This document shows positions 48,774 through 57,105 of a stretch of 64,000 nucleotides of DNA, piece by piece. The DNA lies in NCBI RefSeq assembly GCF_900112155.1, contig NZ_FOKQ01000004.1, positions 135,600-199,599 of the forward strand. Direction: 5' to 3'. The notes below the pieces were generated by a model. The model was given only the letters and a program-made list of their open reading frames with translations, had not been told where the DNA came from and did not search any database. The stretch's first letter is position 1. The number at the start of each line of letters is the position of its first letter. Source of the stretch: Hominimerdicola alba. GTDB lineage: Bacteria; Bacillota; Clostridia; Oscillospirales; Ruminococcaceae. A program made the translations under genes and the position numbers.

Positions 48774-49946
48774 TTACCTCCGCTGCGGTGAATTCAAGGG
48801 GTATGTCGCGATGTGTCCGCGCTGTTCGCTAAGTCCGTCTTTTTCGCTGTAAAGAGCCACTGCGGGCATATCTCTCGAAAGGAATGCCGCGATGCCCTCA
48901 GCCACGGAATATGCACCGCACTTTGAAAATGCGATGATATCCCCTCTTTCAAGGGTAGGCAGAGTTGCCTTGCGCACAAGGATATCCGCGGTGGTACACA
49001 GACTTCCGCAAAGGCAGTAGTCGCTTTCCTCACCCGATCTATCCAAGACTTCTATTGGCGGAACTTTCATAGCCATGTTCTGACCGTAGTAGTTCACATG
49101 ATTTATACCGCCGTCGCATATCACGTAATTAATATCATTTGTGGTCTTAATGTCCATTACTTTGGTCAGATAGCTTCCGCATACAGCCGCGAAGAATCTG
49201 CCCATCTCAACTGTCAGGGGATACTTCTTAGCAAACGCTCTCACTACCTCGGACACTTCTTCAAGCAGCGCAATATCGGTGCTTTCGGTAAAGTCCTTGT
49301 AATACTCCACCGCCAGCCCCGTGCCGTACTCAATATGCGAGGGCTTGTAGCCATGCTCGTTTTCAAGCTCGGTGCAAAGCTCATCTAAAAGCGAAAGCTC
49401 CTTTTCGATGGTCTTCACCTTAGTCTTCTGCGTACCTGTAAAATAATGCAGACCTATTATCTCAACGCCCGCGAACTGATCTCTGCGGTCGATAATGTCC
49501 AGAAGATCGGACTTATCCATACCAAACTGACTTCCATGTGCCAGCCTGAGTATCATCTTCACCCTGCCGCCGTTTTTAACTGCGCACTCGTTTATAAGTT
49601 CAGCGTGCAGTTTGCTTTCGGCTGTGAATATCGCAACGCCGTCAGCATAAGCGCGGGCGATATCCTCCTCTGTCTTGTTCACACCCGAGAAAATTATCTT
49701 GTCAAGTGGCGCACCCACTTCTTCGCATATGCTCAGCTCACCCGGAGAGCATACTTCGATATACGAAAACTCCTCGGGCAGTGCCGCCAGCAGAAAAGGG
49801 TTCGCCTTTATGGAATAGCAAAGCCCGACCCTGTCACCGAAGGCATTTTTTACCGCCGCTGTGCGCTTTGCGAAAGCATCGGTATCAAACACATAGCAGG
49901 GCGTGCCTAGGGTGTGAGCCGCCTTTTTTAATATCTCTTTCTCCAT
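48774..49946 (-). CDS. Fold-III PLP-dependent decarboxylase (DAP/ornithine decarboxylase family, BtrK-like context)
   Basis: 390 residues: PLP barrel then beta domain. The PLP lysine is in YSIKANP (~residue 48); other family sites are GLHYFTGTQ, VEMGRFFAAVCGSY, YVICDGGINH, the catalytic Cys/Asp in GSLCTTADIL, and GDIIAFSKCGAYS. Family enzymes decarboxylate meso-DAP, ornithine, arginine or carrier-bound glutamate (BtrK). Its place, 9 bases after a carrier-protein gene and 4 before an MBOAT gene, argues against plain lysine synthesis and suggests a carrier-bound substrate (inference). The ribosome binding site is weak, consistent with coupling to the carrier gene. Confidence 0.85.
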   Translation of the reverse strand: MEKEILKKAAHTLGTPCYVFDTDAFAKRTAAVKNAFGDRVGLCYSIKANPFLLAALPEEFSYIEVCSPGELSICEEVGAPLDKIIFSGVNKTEEDIARAYADGVAIFTAESKLHAELINECAVKNGGRVKMILRLAHGSQFGMDKSDLLDIIDRRDQFAGVEIIGLHYFTGTQKTKVKTIEKELSLLDELCTELENEHGYKPSHIEYGTGLAVEYYKDFTESTDIALLEEVSEVVRAFAKKYPLTVEMGRFFAAVCGSYLTKVMDIKTTNDINYVICDGGINHVNYYGQNMAMKVPPIEVLDRSGEESDYCLCGSLCTTADILVRKATLPTLERGDIIAFSKCGAYSVAEGIAAFLSRDMPAVALYSEKDGLSEQRGHIATYPLNSPQRR

Positions 49947-49955
49947 GCCGCGGTA

Positions 49956-50189
49956 TCAGTCCTCGTCCTGAAGCTTTTCGATGAGAGCCATCATGCCCTC
50001 GATGCTGTTGAAGTTATCGGGCACAAGATTGCCCACCTCTATCTCGATATCAAACTCATCGTTCATAGCTGTGACCATTGATACTATATCGAATGAATCC
50101 AGTACGCCGTCGGTTATGAGCTGCTTTTCATTTTCAAAATCCACATCGGGTCTTATCTCTTCCAGTAATTCAAGAAGCTGTTCTTTCAT
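49956..50189 (-). CDS. Acyl/aminoacyl carrier protein (DltC-like)
   Basis: 77 residues. The phosphopantetheine serine is in GVLDSFDIVSMVTAM, matching the LDSF of DltC and of peptide carrier proteins; the helices around it are acidic, as in DltC. AGGAGG precedes the ATG. It lies between the ligase that should load it (32 bases upstream) and the decarboxylase (9 bases downstream). It is the shuttle between cytoplasmic activation and the MBOAT step. Confidence 0.9.
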   Translation of the reverse strand: MKEQLLELLEEIRPDVDFENEKQLITDGVLDSFDIVSMVTAMNDEFDIEIEVGNLVPDNFNSIEGMMALIEKLQDED

Positions 50190-50221
50190 AGTTTGTTCCT
50201 CCTACGTTTTACCTTAAATCC

Positions 50222-51727
50222 TTACTTCATCATATCCGCAAGTGTGCGCATATCTGTCTTGCCGTTTGCAAGACGCGGGAGCTCTTCAAGCTGTATCAGC
50301 TTGCGGGGCACCATAAATCCGGGGAGTATCCCCCTGAAATGCACCGCTGCCTCCTTGACCGTTGCCGTACCTGTGTAGAAAAGATAGATAAGCTCTTTCT
50401 CCTTGAGGTACATGGCACAGCATTCTCTGATGCTTTCCAGTCTAAGTGCGGCATTTTCTATCTCCGAAAGCTCCACCCTGTGACCAAGGTGCTTTATCTG
50501 TCTGTCCTTACGACCCTTGAACCAGAGAATTCCGCTTTCATCGAATATCCCGTAATCTCCTGTTTTATAGATAAGTTCATTGTATGCACCGTTCAGCGGG
50601 TGCTGAATGAACGAACCGTCTGTAAGTTCCTTATTGTTGTAATATCCCAGCGCGAGTATAGGTCCGCTGACGCATATCTCGCCCTGTTCGCCTGTTTTCA
50701 CAGGCTTGTTTTCATCGTCAAGCAGGAATACCCTGTAATTCCTGTAAGGTCTGCCGATGGGGAGAGTGTCACCCTCCTCAACGATACCATCAACCTCGTG
50801 ATAGGTACAAGATGCCGTACACTCCGTAGGTCCGTACTGGTTGACAAACTTACATTCGGGAAGTTCCTTCTGCCATACTCTAAGGGCACTGCAGGGCATC
50901 ACCGAGCCCGAGAAGCATACTTTTCTCAGGTACTCAGGCTTTTCGCCCTCAAAGGCTTTCAGCTTGACAGCTATGGTAAATACCGAAACGCTCCAGCCCA
51001 CTGCGGTGATTTTCCTCTCGTTCATCACCCTGAAAAGCTCTGCGGGCATCATGAAGCACTGTTTTGGTATTATAAACATAGATGCACCAGTGAATATGGG
51101 CACATAGATATCCCTTACCGCCGCGATATAATCAAGGGGCGACTGATTGCCCAGCACATCGCTGTCATCGATCTTCATGACTTCGAGATACGCGCTTATG
51201 TAGCACATCAGTGACATCATGGAAGTTATAACGCCCTTAGGCTTGCCTGTTGAACCCGAGGTGAATATCACGTAAAGCGGGTCATCAGCGCAGGCATAAC
51301 GCGCCCTTTCATCGAGGGCAGGCTGATCTATCTCGTGAGCCGCAAGTTCCTCGGCTGATAGTATCTCGCCCTCAAAGCCCAGTTCGCGGGCTGTTTTCAT
51401 TCCCTCCTCGTCTGCGATGAGCAGTTTCGGCTGAAGCACCGAGAGTATATCCCTTAGTCTCGCTTTTGGCTGAGTGCTGTCCATAGGGGCGTAGAAGCAG
51501 CCCGCGTACACAATACCCAGGAATATCACCGGGGTATGGACACGTCTGCCCGACATCACAGCCACAGGACATCTTGCGGGTATCTTCTCCGCAAGGGCAC
51601 TGCCTATACGCTTTGCGCGTTCGGTGACCTCAGAAAAACTCAGGCTCTCATCACTGTCGGAGTAGGCAATTTTAGTGTTGAATCTGTCCGCTGTTTTTTC
51701 CAGCAGACGAAGTACATTCAGTTCCAT
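50222..51727 (-). CDS. DltA-like amino acid/acyl adenylating ligase
   Basis: 501 residues with adenylation motifs A3 YVIFTSGSTGKPKGV, A5 NQYGPTECTASCTYHEV, A7 YKTGDYG, A8 GRKDRQIKHLGHRVELSEIENA and A10 lysine in NGKTD. Overall order and length fit DltA (D-alanine:carrier ligase). Two specificity positions differ: the DltA FCGE cysteine region reads FSGSVMP, and the aspartate that binds the alpha-amino group (A4, FDLSV in DltA) aligns with Ile in SPLDYIAAVRD. The substrate is therefore probably not D-alanine. The start at 51727 has CAGGAGAG upstream. First gene of the operon. Confidence 0.88.
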   Translation of the reverse strand: MELNVLRLLEKTADRFNTKIAYSDSDESLSFSEVTERAKRIGSALAEKIPARCPVAVMSGRRVHTPVIFLGIVYAGCFYAPMDSTQPKARLRDILSVLQPKLLIADEEGMKTARELGFEGEILSAEELAAHEIDQPALDERARYACADDPLYVIFTSGSTGKPKGVITSMMSLMCYISAYLEVMKIDDSDVLGNQSPLDYIAAVRDIYVPIFTGASMFIIPKQCFMMPAELFRVMNERKITAVGWSVSVFTIAVKLKAFEGEKPEYLRKVCFSGSVMPCSALRVWQKELPECKFVNQYGPTECTASCTYHEVDGIVEEGDTLPIGRPYRNYRVFLLDDENKPVKTGEQGEICVSGPILALGYYNNKELTDGSFIQHPLNGAYNELIYKTGDYGIFDESGILWFKGRKDRQIKHLGHRVELSEIENAALRLESIRECCAMYLKEKELIYLFYTGTATVKEAAVHFRGILPGFMVPRKLIQLEELPRLANGKTDMRTLADMMK

Positions 51728-51787
51728 TTTTTGTTCTCTCCTGCTATTATATCTATTGTGGAAATGTGCATCATTATCCACCCTATC

Positions 51788-51816
51788 ATTGTATCACTTA
51801 CTGCCGTGAACGTCAA
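51788..51816 (-). promoter_or_regulatory. Promoter of the dlt-like operon
   Basis: On the minus strand, TTGACG (51816-51811), 17-base spacer, TACAAT (51793-51788), 60 bases before the ligase start. No promoter is obvious between the five genes. Confidence 0.7.
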
Positions 51817-51955
51817 TATCCATTCTTCACAATTACGATATTATGCATTTCTCAATTGTTATCATAATTGAGTATTTTTGGACTTTCTGTTAACGCACAA
51901 CGGTTTCGATGATTGAAAAAGTACAAAAAAGAGGACAAGCAGCGCTAGCGGATTT

Positions 51956-52693
51956 CGCGGCAACAAACCTGCGACCAGAACAAAGCTATGCCGCGAAGGG
52001 AGCTTTGGCTCAAGCCTTTCGCGAAAGGCTTGCGGAGAGCTCGAGAGGCAGAGTCTCTCGGTCAAGGCACAAAAGCGACGTGGCAACAAAGCAACAAATA
52101 GCACAGCGAACGACCGACCTAATAAGGCGCGGCAATATCAAAATTGAGAGCGTGAGCCAAACTTTGACATACGCACAAACTATCCGCGTAAAAATATTGC
52201 CGCGCCCGCTGTCAAACAGCGAAGCGTCTTTGACAGCTCGACCCGAGGAACGAGGGGTGACAACTCGCAAACTGACGATTAACAGCAAACCATCGACTAT
52301 ACCAACAAAGTCCGATTTTATAGGGGCGGAATGACATCCTGTTTAAACGCTACAAAGTGTGGCACTCTTATCAACACGTACTGCGGTGGACAGGTCGCCA
52401 CTTGCGGGTCGAGTCATCGGAAACGCTGTCGCTGTCCGATGACGGCGCGGCAATTTATTTACGCAGACAGAAAGAGCGTGGACGTTCGTTTTGTCCACGC
52501 TCATATTGTTGTTATTGCCGCGCCCTATTGGGTCGGTAGGTTGCTTTGCTATTTACAGCACTCTTGTCACGTTAGTTTTGCGCCTTGAGTTGAGGGCTCT
52601 GCCCTCAAACTCCCGCAAGCCTGCTAGCGCGAGGATTGACCGCGCGCTTTATTTCGCGGCATAGTATGTCTGGTGCGCCGGTTTGTTTCCGCG
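51956..52693. repeat. 738-bp quasi-palindromic non-coding element
   Basis: The halves are imperfect reverse complements about 52325. Matching pairs keep one coordinate sum: CGCGG-AACAAACC (51956)/its complement ending 52693; ATGCCGCGAA; AGGCTTGCGG (52026)/CCGCAAGCCT (52613); GGCGCGGCAAT (52126)/ATTGCCGCGCC (52514); ATTGCCGCGCC (52196)/GGCGCGGCAAT (52444); CTCGACCCG (52237)/CGGGTCGAG (52405). Each arm contains nested hairpins, including a perfect 22-bp palindrome at 52011-52032. It fills the gap between the dlt-like operon and the feo genes, ending 13 bases from the latter. No convincing gene is inside. Confidence 0.8.
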
Positions 52694-52705
52694 CTCCACC
52701 AATCT

Positions 52706-52846
52706 CTACATCTTCCCATGACACTGCGAACAATCTCCACAGCACCCCGAACAGCTGCACTTTCCGCGGTTCCTGAAACAGTGTACTCCAGCTCCCGCCA
52801 CCGCCGAGATTATCAACGTCAGAAGCACTATATCCACAATGCTCAT
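52706..52846 (-). CDS. FeoB-associated Cys-rich membrane protein
   Basis: 46 residues, MSIVDIVLLTLIISAVAGAG... then a Cys-rich tail (CSCSGCCGDCSQC). One membrane helix plus about eight cysteines is the hallmark of the small protein found downstream of feoB in many Firmicutes. GGAGG lies within the last codons of feoB, and the start is one base after the feoB stop, so the two are coupled. It probably binds iron or another metal near the FeoB pore. Too short for ordinary gene calling. Confidence 0.85.
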   Translation of the reverse strand: MSIVDIVLLTLIISAVAGAGVHCFRNRGKCSCSGCCGDCSQCHGKM

Positions 52847-52847
52847 A

Positions 52848-55199
52848 TCACACACCTCCGAAAGCCATGCCGATAAGTCTTACTGCCAGCGCTGCGCCCC
52901 AGGCTATGGCACACTGCCAGATTATCAGCGTCAGCGCCCATTTTTTGCCAAGTTCCCTCTTGACCGCCGCTATCGCCGCAACACAAGGGGTATACAGCAG
53001 TGAGAACACCAGCAGACAAGCCGCACCCAGAGTTGTCAGCGCACTGCCCACATCGCCTGAGAACAGCACTTCCAGCGTTGATACCACGCTCTCCTTAGCC
53101 ATAAATCCGCTTATCAGCGAGGTAACTATCCTCCAGTCGCCCAGACCGATAGGTGCAAACAGCGGTGAAAGCAATCCTGCCGCTGCTGCGAGTATGCTCT
53201 TTTCCGAATCCTCCACCATGTGCAGGTTCATATCAAAGCTTTGCAGGAACCATATCACAACCGAAGCTATCAGTATCACCGAGAACGCCCTTTGCAGGAA
53301 GTCCTTGGCTTTATCCCACAACAGCTGACCCACGTTCTTCGCCGCAGGCATACGGTAGTTGGGAAGTTCCATCACGAAAGGCACAGCCTCGCCCTTGAAT
53401 ACCGTGACTTTATATATGCACGCCACAAATATTCCCGAAAGTATGCCCAGCAGATAAAGCCCGATAAGTATCCCCGCGCTTTTCCCGGGGAAGAAAGCCG
53501 CCGCAAAGAATGCATATATCGGCAGTTTTGCAGTACAGCTCATGAACGGTGTGAGCAGTATCGTCATTTTTCTGTCGCGCTCACTGGGCAGTGTCCTTGT
53601 GGACATTACCGCAGGCACAGTACAGCCGAAACCTATCAGCAGGGGGACGATACTTCTTCCCGAAAGTCCTATCTTTCTCAGCGCCTTATCCATAAAGAAC
53701 GCCACACGCGCGATATATCCGCTGTCTTCAAGCAGTGATAGGAAGAAAAACAGCGTCACGATTATGGGCAGAAAACTCAGCACACTGCCAACGCCCGCGA
53801 ATATTCCCTTTACCAGCAGGCTGTGGATAACTTCGTTGACCCCCGCCCTTTTCATAGCGCCGTCCGCCAGAGCAATGAGCTTGTCTATGCCCTTTTCCAT
53901 CAGCCCTTGCAGACCCGCGCCTATCACGCCGAAAGTCAGCCAGAAGACCAGTGCCATTATGGCGATGAATGAGGGTATCGCCGTGAATCTGCCTGTCAGC
54001 ACCTTGTCTATCTTTCTGCTTCGGATATGCTCCTTGCTCTCATGGGGTCGTTTCACCGTTTCGGTGCAGACCTTATGTATGAAAGCGAACCTCATATCCG
54101 CGATAGCCGCACTTCGGTCAAGACCTCTTTCCTTTTCCATCTGTGCGACGATATGGTCAACTGCATCTATCTCGTCCTGTTCAAGGCAGAGTTGTTTCAT
54201 TACCAGTTCGTCGCCCTCGATGACCTTGCTTGCCGCGAATCTCACGGGAAGTCCTGCGCGGGTGGCGTGGTCTTCTATCAGGCAGGCGATGCCGTGCAGA
54301 CATCTGTGTACCGCGCCGCCGCAGTTCTTCTCATCGCAGAAATCCTGCCGCATGGGTTTTTCCTGATAACGTGCAACGTGCTCTGCATGGTCGATAAGTT
54401 CATCAACACCCGAATTCTTAGCCGCAGATATAGGCACCACAGGCACACCCAGCATAGCTTCCATCTCGTTGATATCCACGCTTCCGCCGTTGGCTGTCAG
54501 CTCGTCCATCATATTCAGCGCCACCACCATGGGCACATCCATCTCGATAAGCTGCATTGTCAGGTACAGATTTCGCTCTATGTTGGTAGCGTCCACGATA
54601 TTGATTATACCTCTGGGCTTTTCGTCCAGCACGAAGCTTCTGCTGACGACCTCCTCAGCGGTATATGGCGACATGGAATATATTCCCGGCAGGTCGGTCA
54701 CGCGGGTGTTTGGGTGACCCTTGATAGGTCCGTCCTTGCGGTCCACCGTTACACCGGGGAAATTGCCCACGTGCTGATTCGAGCCTGTCAGCCTGTTGAA
54801 AAGTGTGGTCTTGCCGCTGTTCTGATTTCCCACCAGTGCGAATGTCAGCTTTACGCTTTCCGGCAGAGGTTCGGGCTTTTCAGGGTGAGCCTCATGAAAA
54901 CGTCCGCCCTCACCGAAACCGGGATGCTCACGCTTTTTCTTACGTGGCTTTTCCTGAGCTTTCTCGCTCTCCTTTGAAAGCTCCGTCACCTTTATCTCCG
55001 CCGCGTCAGCCATACGCAGGCTAAGAGAATATCCGTGGATAAGCAGTTCCATGGGGTCTCCCAGCGGAGCGTACTTTACCACCTTGACCTCAGCCCCGGG
55101 TATAACTCCCATATCCAGAAAATGCTGTCTCAGCGCACCCTCTCCGCCGACCTCGGTTATCACCGCGGCCTTGCCTATCTGCAATTCTTTGAGTGTCAT
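52848..55199 (-). CDS. feoB: Ferrous iron transporter, FeoA-FeoB fusion
   Basis: 783 residues. Residues 1-75 are a complete FeoA (SH3-like) domain (LRQHFLDMGVIPGAEVKVV). A Lys/Glu-rich linker follows, then the GTP-binding domain: G1 VGNQNSGKTTLFN, G2/G3 GNFPGVTVDRK and DLPGIYSMSPYT, G4 ALNMMDE. The membrane domain has Gate motifs (RSIVPLLIGFGCTVPAVMSTRTLPSERDRKM; MSCTAKLPIYAFFAAAFF). It imports Fe2+. Most Firmicutes encode FeoA separately; here it is fused. A promoter with an inverted repeat over the start site suggests metal-dependent repression. Confidence 0.96.
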   Translation of the reverse strand: MTLKELQIGKAAVITEVGGEGALRQHFLDMGVIPGAEVKVVKYAPLGDPMELLIHGYSLSLRMADAAEIKVTELSKESEKAQEKPRKKKREHPGFGEGGRFHEAHPEKPEPLPESVKLTFALVGNQNSGKTTLFNRLTGSNQHVGNFPGVTVDRKDGPIKGHPNTRVTDLPGIYSMSPYTAEEVVSRSFVLDEKPRGIINIVDATNIERNLYLTMQLIEMDVPMVVALNMMDELTANGGSVDINEMEAMLGVPVVPISAAKNSGVDELIDHAEHVARYQEKPMRQDFCDEKNCGGAVHRCLHGIACLIEDHATRAGLPVRFAASKVIEGDELVMKQLCLEQDEIDAVDHIVAQMEKERGLDRSAAIADMRFAFIHKVCTETVKRPHESKEHIRSRKIDKVLTGRFTAIPSFIAIMALVFWLTFGVIGAGLQGLMEKGIDKLIALADGAMKRAGVNEVIHSLLVKGIFAGVGSVLSFLPIIVTLFFFLSLLEDSGYIARVAFFMDKALRKIGLSGRSIVPLLIGFGCTVPAVMSTRTLPSERDRKMTILLTPFMSCTAKLPIYAFFAAAFFPGKSAGILIGLYLLGILSGIFVACIYKVTVFKGEAVPFVMELPNYRMPAAKNVGQLLWDKAKDFLQRAFSVILIASVVIWFLQSFDMNLHMVEDSEKSILAAAAGLLSPLFAPIGLGDWRIVTSLISGFMAKESVVSTLEVLFSGDVGSALTTLGAACLLVFSLLYTPCVAAIAAVKRELGKKWALTLIIWQCAIAWGAALAVRLIGMAFGGV

Positions 55200-55286
55200 T
55201 CCTAATTACCTTCCTTAATACGAACTTCCCTGTTTGCTATATATGCAAACATTCTGTCCGATATGCATTGTTATAATCGTCTAACC

Positions 55287-55336
55287 TAGTTTACCTTAAC
55301 TAACTTTATTATAGCACTTCACCTTTCCTTTTGCAA
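55287..55336 (-). promoter_or_regulatory. feo promoter with candidate metal-repressor operator
   Basis: On the minus strand, TTGCAA (55336-55331), 17-base spacer, TATAAT (55313-55308). The expected start site falls in the inverted repeat TAGTT-TACCTT-AACTA (55287-55302), flanked by further TTAG/CTAA steps. The pattern loosely resembles DtxR/IdeR-type operators (TTAGGTTAG...), at about half of the positions. Confidence 0.5.
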
Positions 55337-55380
55337 TAGCAGAGTGGAAATTTAATTTTTTATTTACATTTCCTTACATC

Positions 55381-55416
55381 AAAAAAGCTGAATGACGCAC
55401 GCCATCCAGCTTTTTA
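55381..55416 (-). terminator. Terminator of tgt
   Basis: On the minus strand, AAAAAGCTGGATGGCG pairs with CGTCATTCAGCTTTTTT (G:U pairs) and ends in T6. Confidence 0.8.
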
Positions 55417-55439
55417 TCATATCAATATGTTTATTAGTA

Positions 55440-56588
55440 TCACTCGCCGTCGGGAAGTCTCTGCGCCAGCTTAGCGGAATACTCTGCCCTGAACGCGCCG
55501 AAACGTCCCTCGTCAAGGGCTTCGCGCATACGCTCGGTGAGGGTGTTGTAGAAGTACAGATTGTGCATTACCGCAAGTCTGCCCCCCAGCTGTTCCTCGG
55601 ATTTGAACAGATGCCTTACATAAGCTCTGCTGAAATTTCTGCAGCAAGGACAGTCGCACTGTGGGTCAACAGGACGGTCATCTGTTTCAAAACGCTTGTT
55701 TTCGATATGGATTATACCGTTCCATGTGAACATGGTACCGTGGCGGGCATTTCGGCTGGGCATTACGCAGTCGAAGAAATCTATGCCGCGGTAAACCGCC
55801 TCGATAAGATTCGAGGGAGTACCCACACCCATGAGATAACGGGGCTTGTCCTTGGGCATATAAGGCTCAACCTGCTCGATAACGTGGTACATTATCTCCG
55901 TAGGCTCGCCAACTGCAAGTCCGCCGATGGCAAAGCCCGCACAGTAGTCCAGCTCGCGGATAGTCTTCATATGCTCGATACGCAGGTCATCATATGTACA
56001 GCCCTGATTTATGCCGAACAGCATCTGGTCGCGGTTTATGGTCTCTTCAAGTGAATTCAGCCTTTTCATCTCCGCGATACATCTGTGGAGCCATCTTGTA
56101 GTACGCTCGCAGGAACGCTTTGAGTAGTTATACTCAGCAGGGTTCTCAACACACTCATCAAAAGCCATAGCAATAGTTGATGCAAGGTGAGACTGTATCT
56201 GCATACTTTCTTCGGGCCCCATGAATATCTTTCTGCCGTCAACATGGCTGTTGAAGTACACGCCCTCTTCCTTTATGCGCCTGAGCTTCGCAAGAGAGAA
56301 TACCTGAAATCCGCCGCTGTCGGTAAGTATGGGCTTGTCCCAGTTCATGAACTTGTGAAGTCCGCCCATCTTGTATATCACATCGTCCCCGGGACGAACG
56401 TGAAGATGATAGGTATTGCAGAGCTCCACCTGTGTTTTCAGCTCGTTTTTAAGGTCGATAGAAGACACTCCGCCCTTTATCGCCGCGGAAGTTCCCACAT
56501 TCATGAAAACGGGGGTCTGTATCGTACCGTGAACTGTCTTGAATTCGCCGCGCCTTGCGGCACCCTCTTGCTTTAATAACTTGAACAT
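55440..56588 (-). CDS. tgt: tRNA-guanine (queuine) transglycosylase
   Basis: 382 residues. It exchanges guanine-34 of GUN-anticodon tRNAs for preQ1. Catalytic Asp in LTDSGGFQVFSL, second Asp in FDCVMPSRNARHGTMFT, and the zinc site CDCPCC...H (PQCDCPCCRNFSRAYVRHL). The ATG at 56588 has GATGAGG upstream. It follows the Nudix gene by 7 bases, so it is in a three-gene operon with the Nudix and hypothetical membrane genes. preQ1 synthesis genes are not in the window. Confidence 0.97.
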   Translation of the reverse strand: MFKLLKQEGAARRGEFKTVHGTIQTPVFMNVGTSAAIKGGVSSIDLKNELKTQVELCNTYHLHVRPGDDVIYKMGGLHKFMNWDKPILTDSGGFQVFSLAKLRRIKEEGVYFNSHVDGRKIFMGPEESMQIQSHLASTIAMAFDECVENPAEYNYSKRSCERTTRWLHRCIAEMKRLNSLEETINRDQMLFGINQGCTYDDLRIEHMKTIRELDYCAGFAIGGLAVGEPTEIMYHVIEQVEPYMPKDKPRYLMGVGTPSNLIEAVYRGIDFFDCVMPSRNARHGTMFTWNGIIHIENKRFETDDRPVDPQCDCPCCRNFSRAYVRHLFKSEEQLGGRLAVMHNLYFYNTLTERMREALDEGRFGAFRAEYSAKLAQRLPDGE

Positions 56589-56595
56589 AGCTACC

Positions 56596-57096
56596 TCATC
56601 TATCCTGTAAATTTATTCTGTCGTCTTGTACCATATGCTTTACGCCATCGAAAGGCTTAAAAAGCTCCGTCCTGAAAAACTCGGGGTAGAACTGCCTTTT
56701 TTCTGTCATCGGATCTATCCAGCAAAGATGCTCGGTGGTATCGCCCTCTTTGAAATCCATTCCCACGGGCTCAAAATCATCGGGCACTTTCATGTAAAAA
56801 TAGTAAGCCACCTCATAAATAAGCTTGCCCTCATGCGGCTCAGCATCGCCGTAAAAATAGTTTTCCTGAATGAACCCCAGTCTGTCGATACTAAGCCTGA
56901 CACCCGTTTCTTCAAACACCTCGCGGACTATCGCCTGCTCGGCAGTCTCGCCGAATTTGACCCGTCCACCCACGGTGTAAAGATAATCCGAATGGTCATT
57001 ACAAGCCATCAGCAGTCTGCCGTTCTTCGGTATTATAGCGCAGACACGGATATTTATAAATCCGTCACCGCATACCGCGGTCATATCTTCATTCAT
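56596..57096 (-). CDS. Nudix hydrolase
   Basis: 166 residues. The Nudix box is GGRVKFGETAEQAIVREVFEETGV (G-x5-E-x7-REVFEETG). These enzymes hydrolyse nucleoside diphosphates linked to another moiety; the exact substrate is not evident. Acidic C-terminal part (EGDTTEHLCWIDP) is typical. GAGAGGG precedes the ATG. It lies 7 bases before tgt and 9 bases after the hypothetical gene. Confidence 0.9.
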   Translation of the reverse strand: MNEDMTAVCGDGFINIRVCAIIPKNGRLLMACNDHSDYLYTVGGRVKFGETAEQAIVREVFEETGVRLSIDRLGFIQENYFYGDAEPHEGKLIYEVAYYFYMKVPDDFEPVGMDFKEGDTTEHLCWIDPMTEKRQFYPEFFRTELFKPFDGVKHMVQDDRINLQDR

Positions 57097-57105
57097 ACCG
57101 CCCTC

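Noticed and set aside
51909..52588. Short frames inside the 738-bp palindrome (up to 141 codons)
   Set aside because: They occur on both strands in mirror positions because the DNA is palindromic; no ribosome binding site and low-complexity basic sequences.
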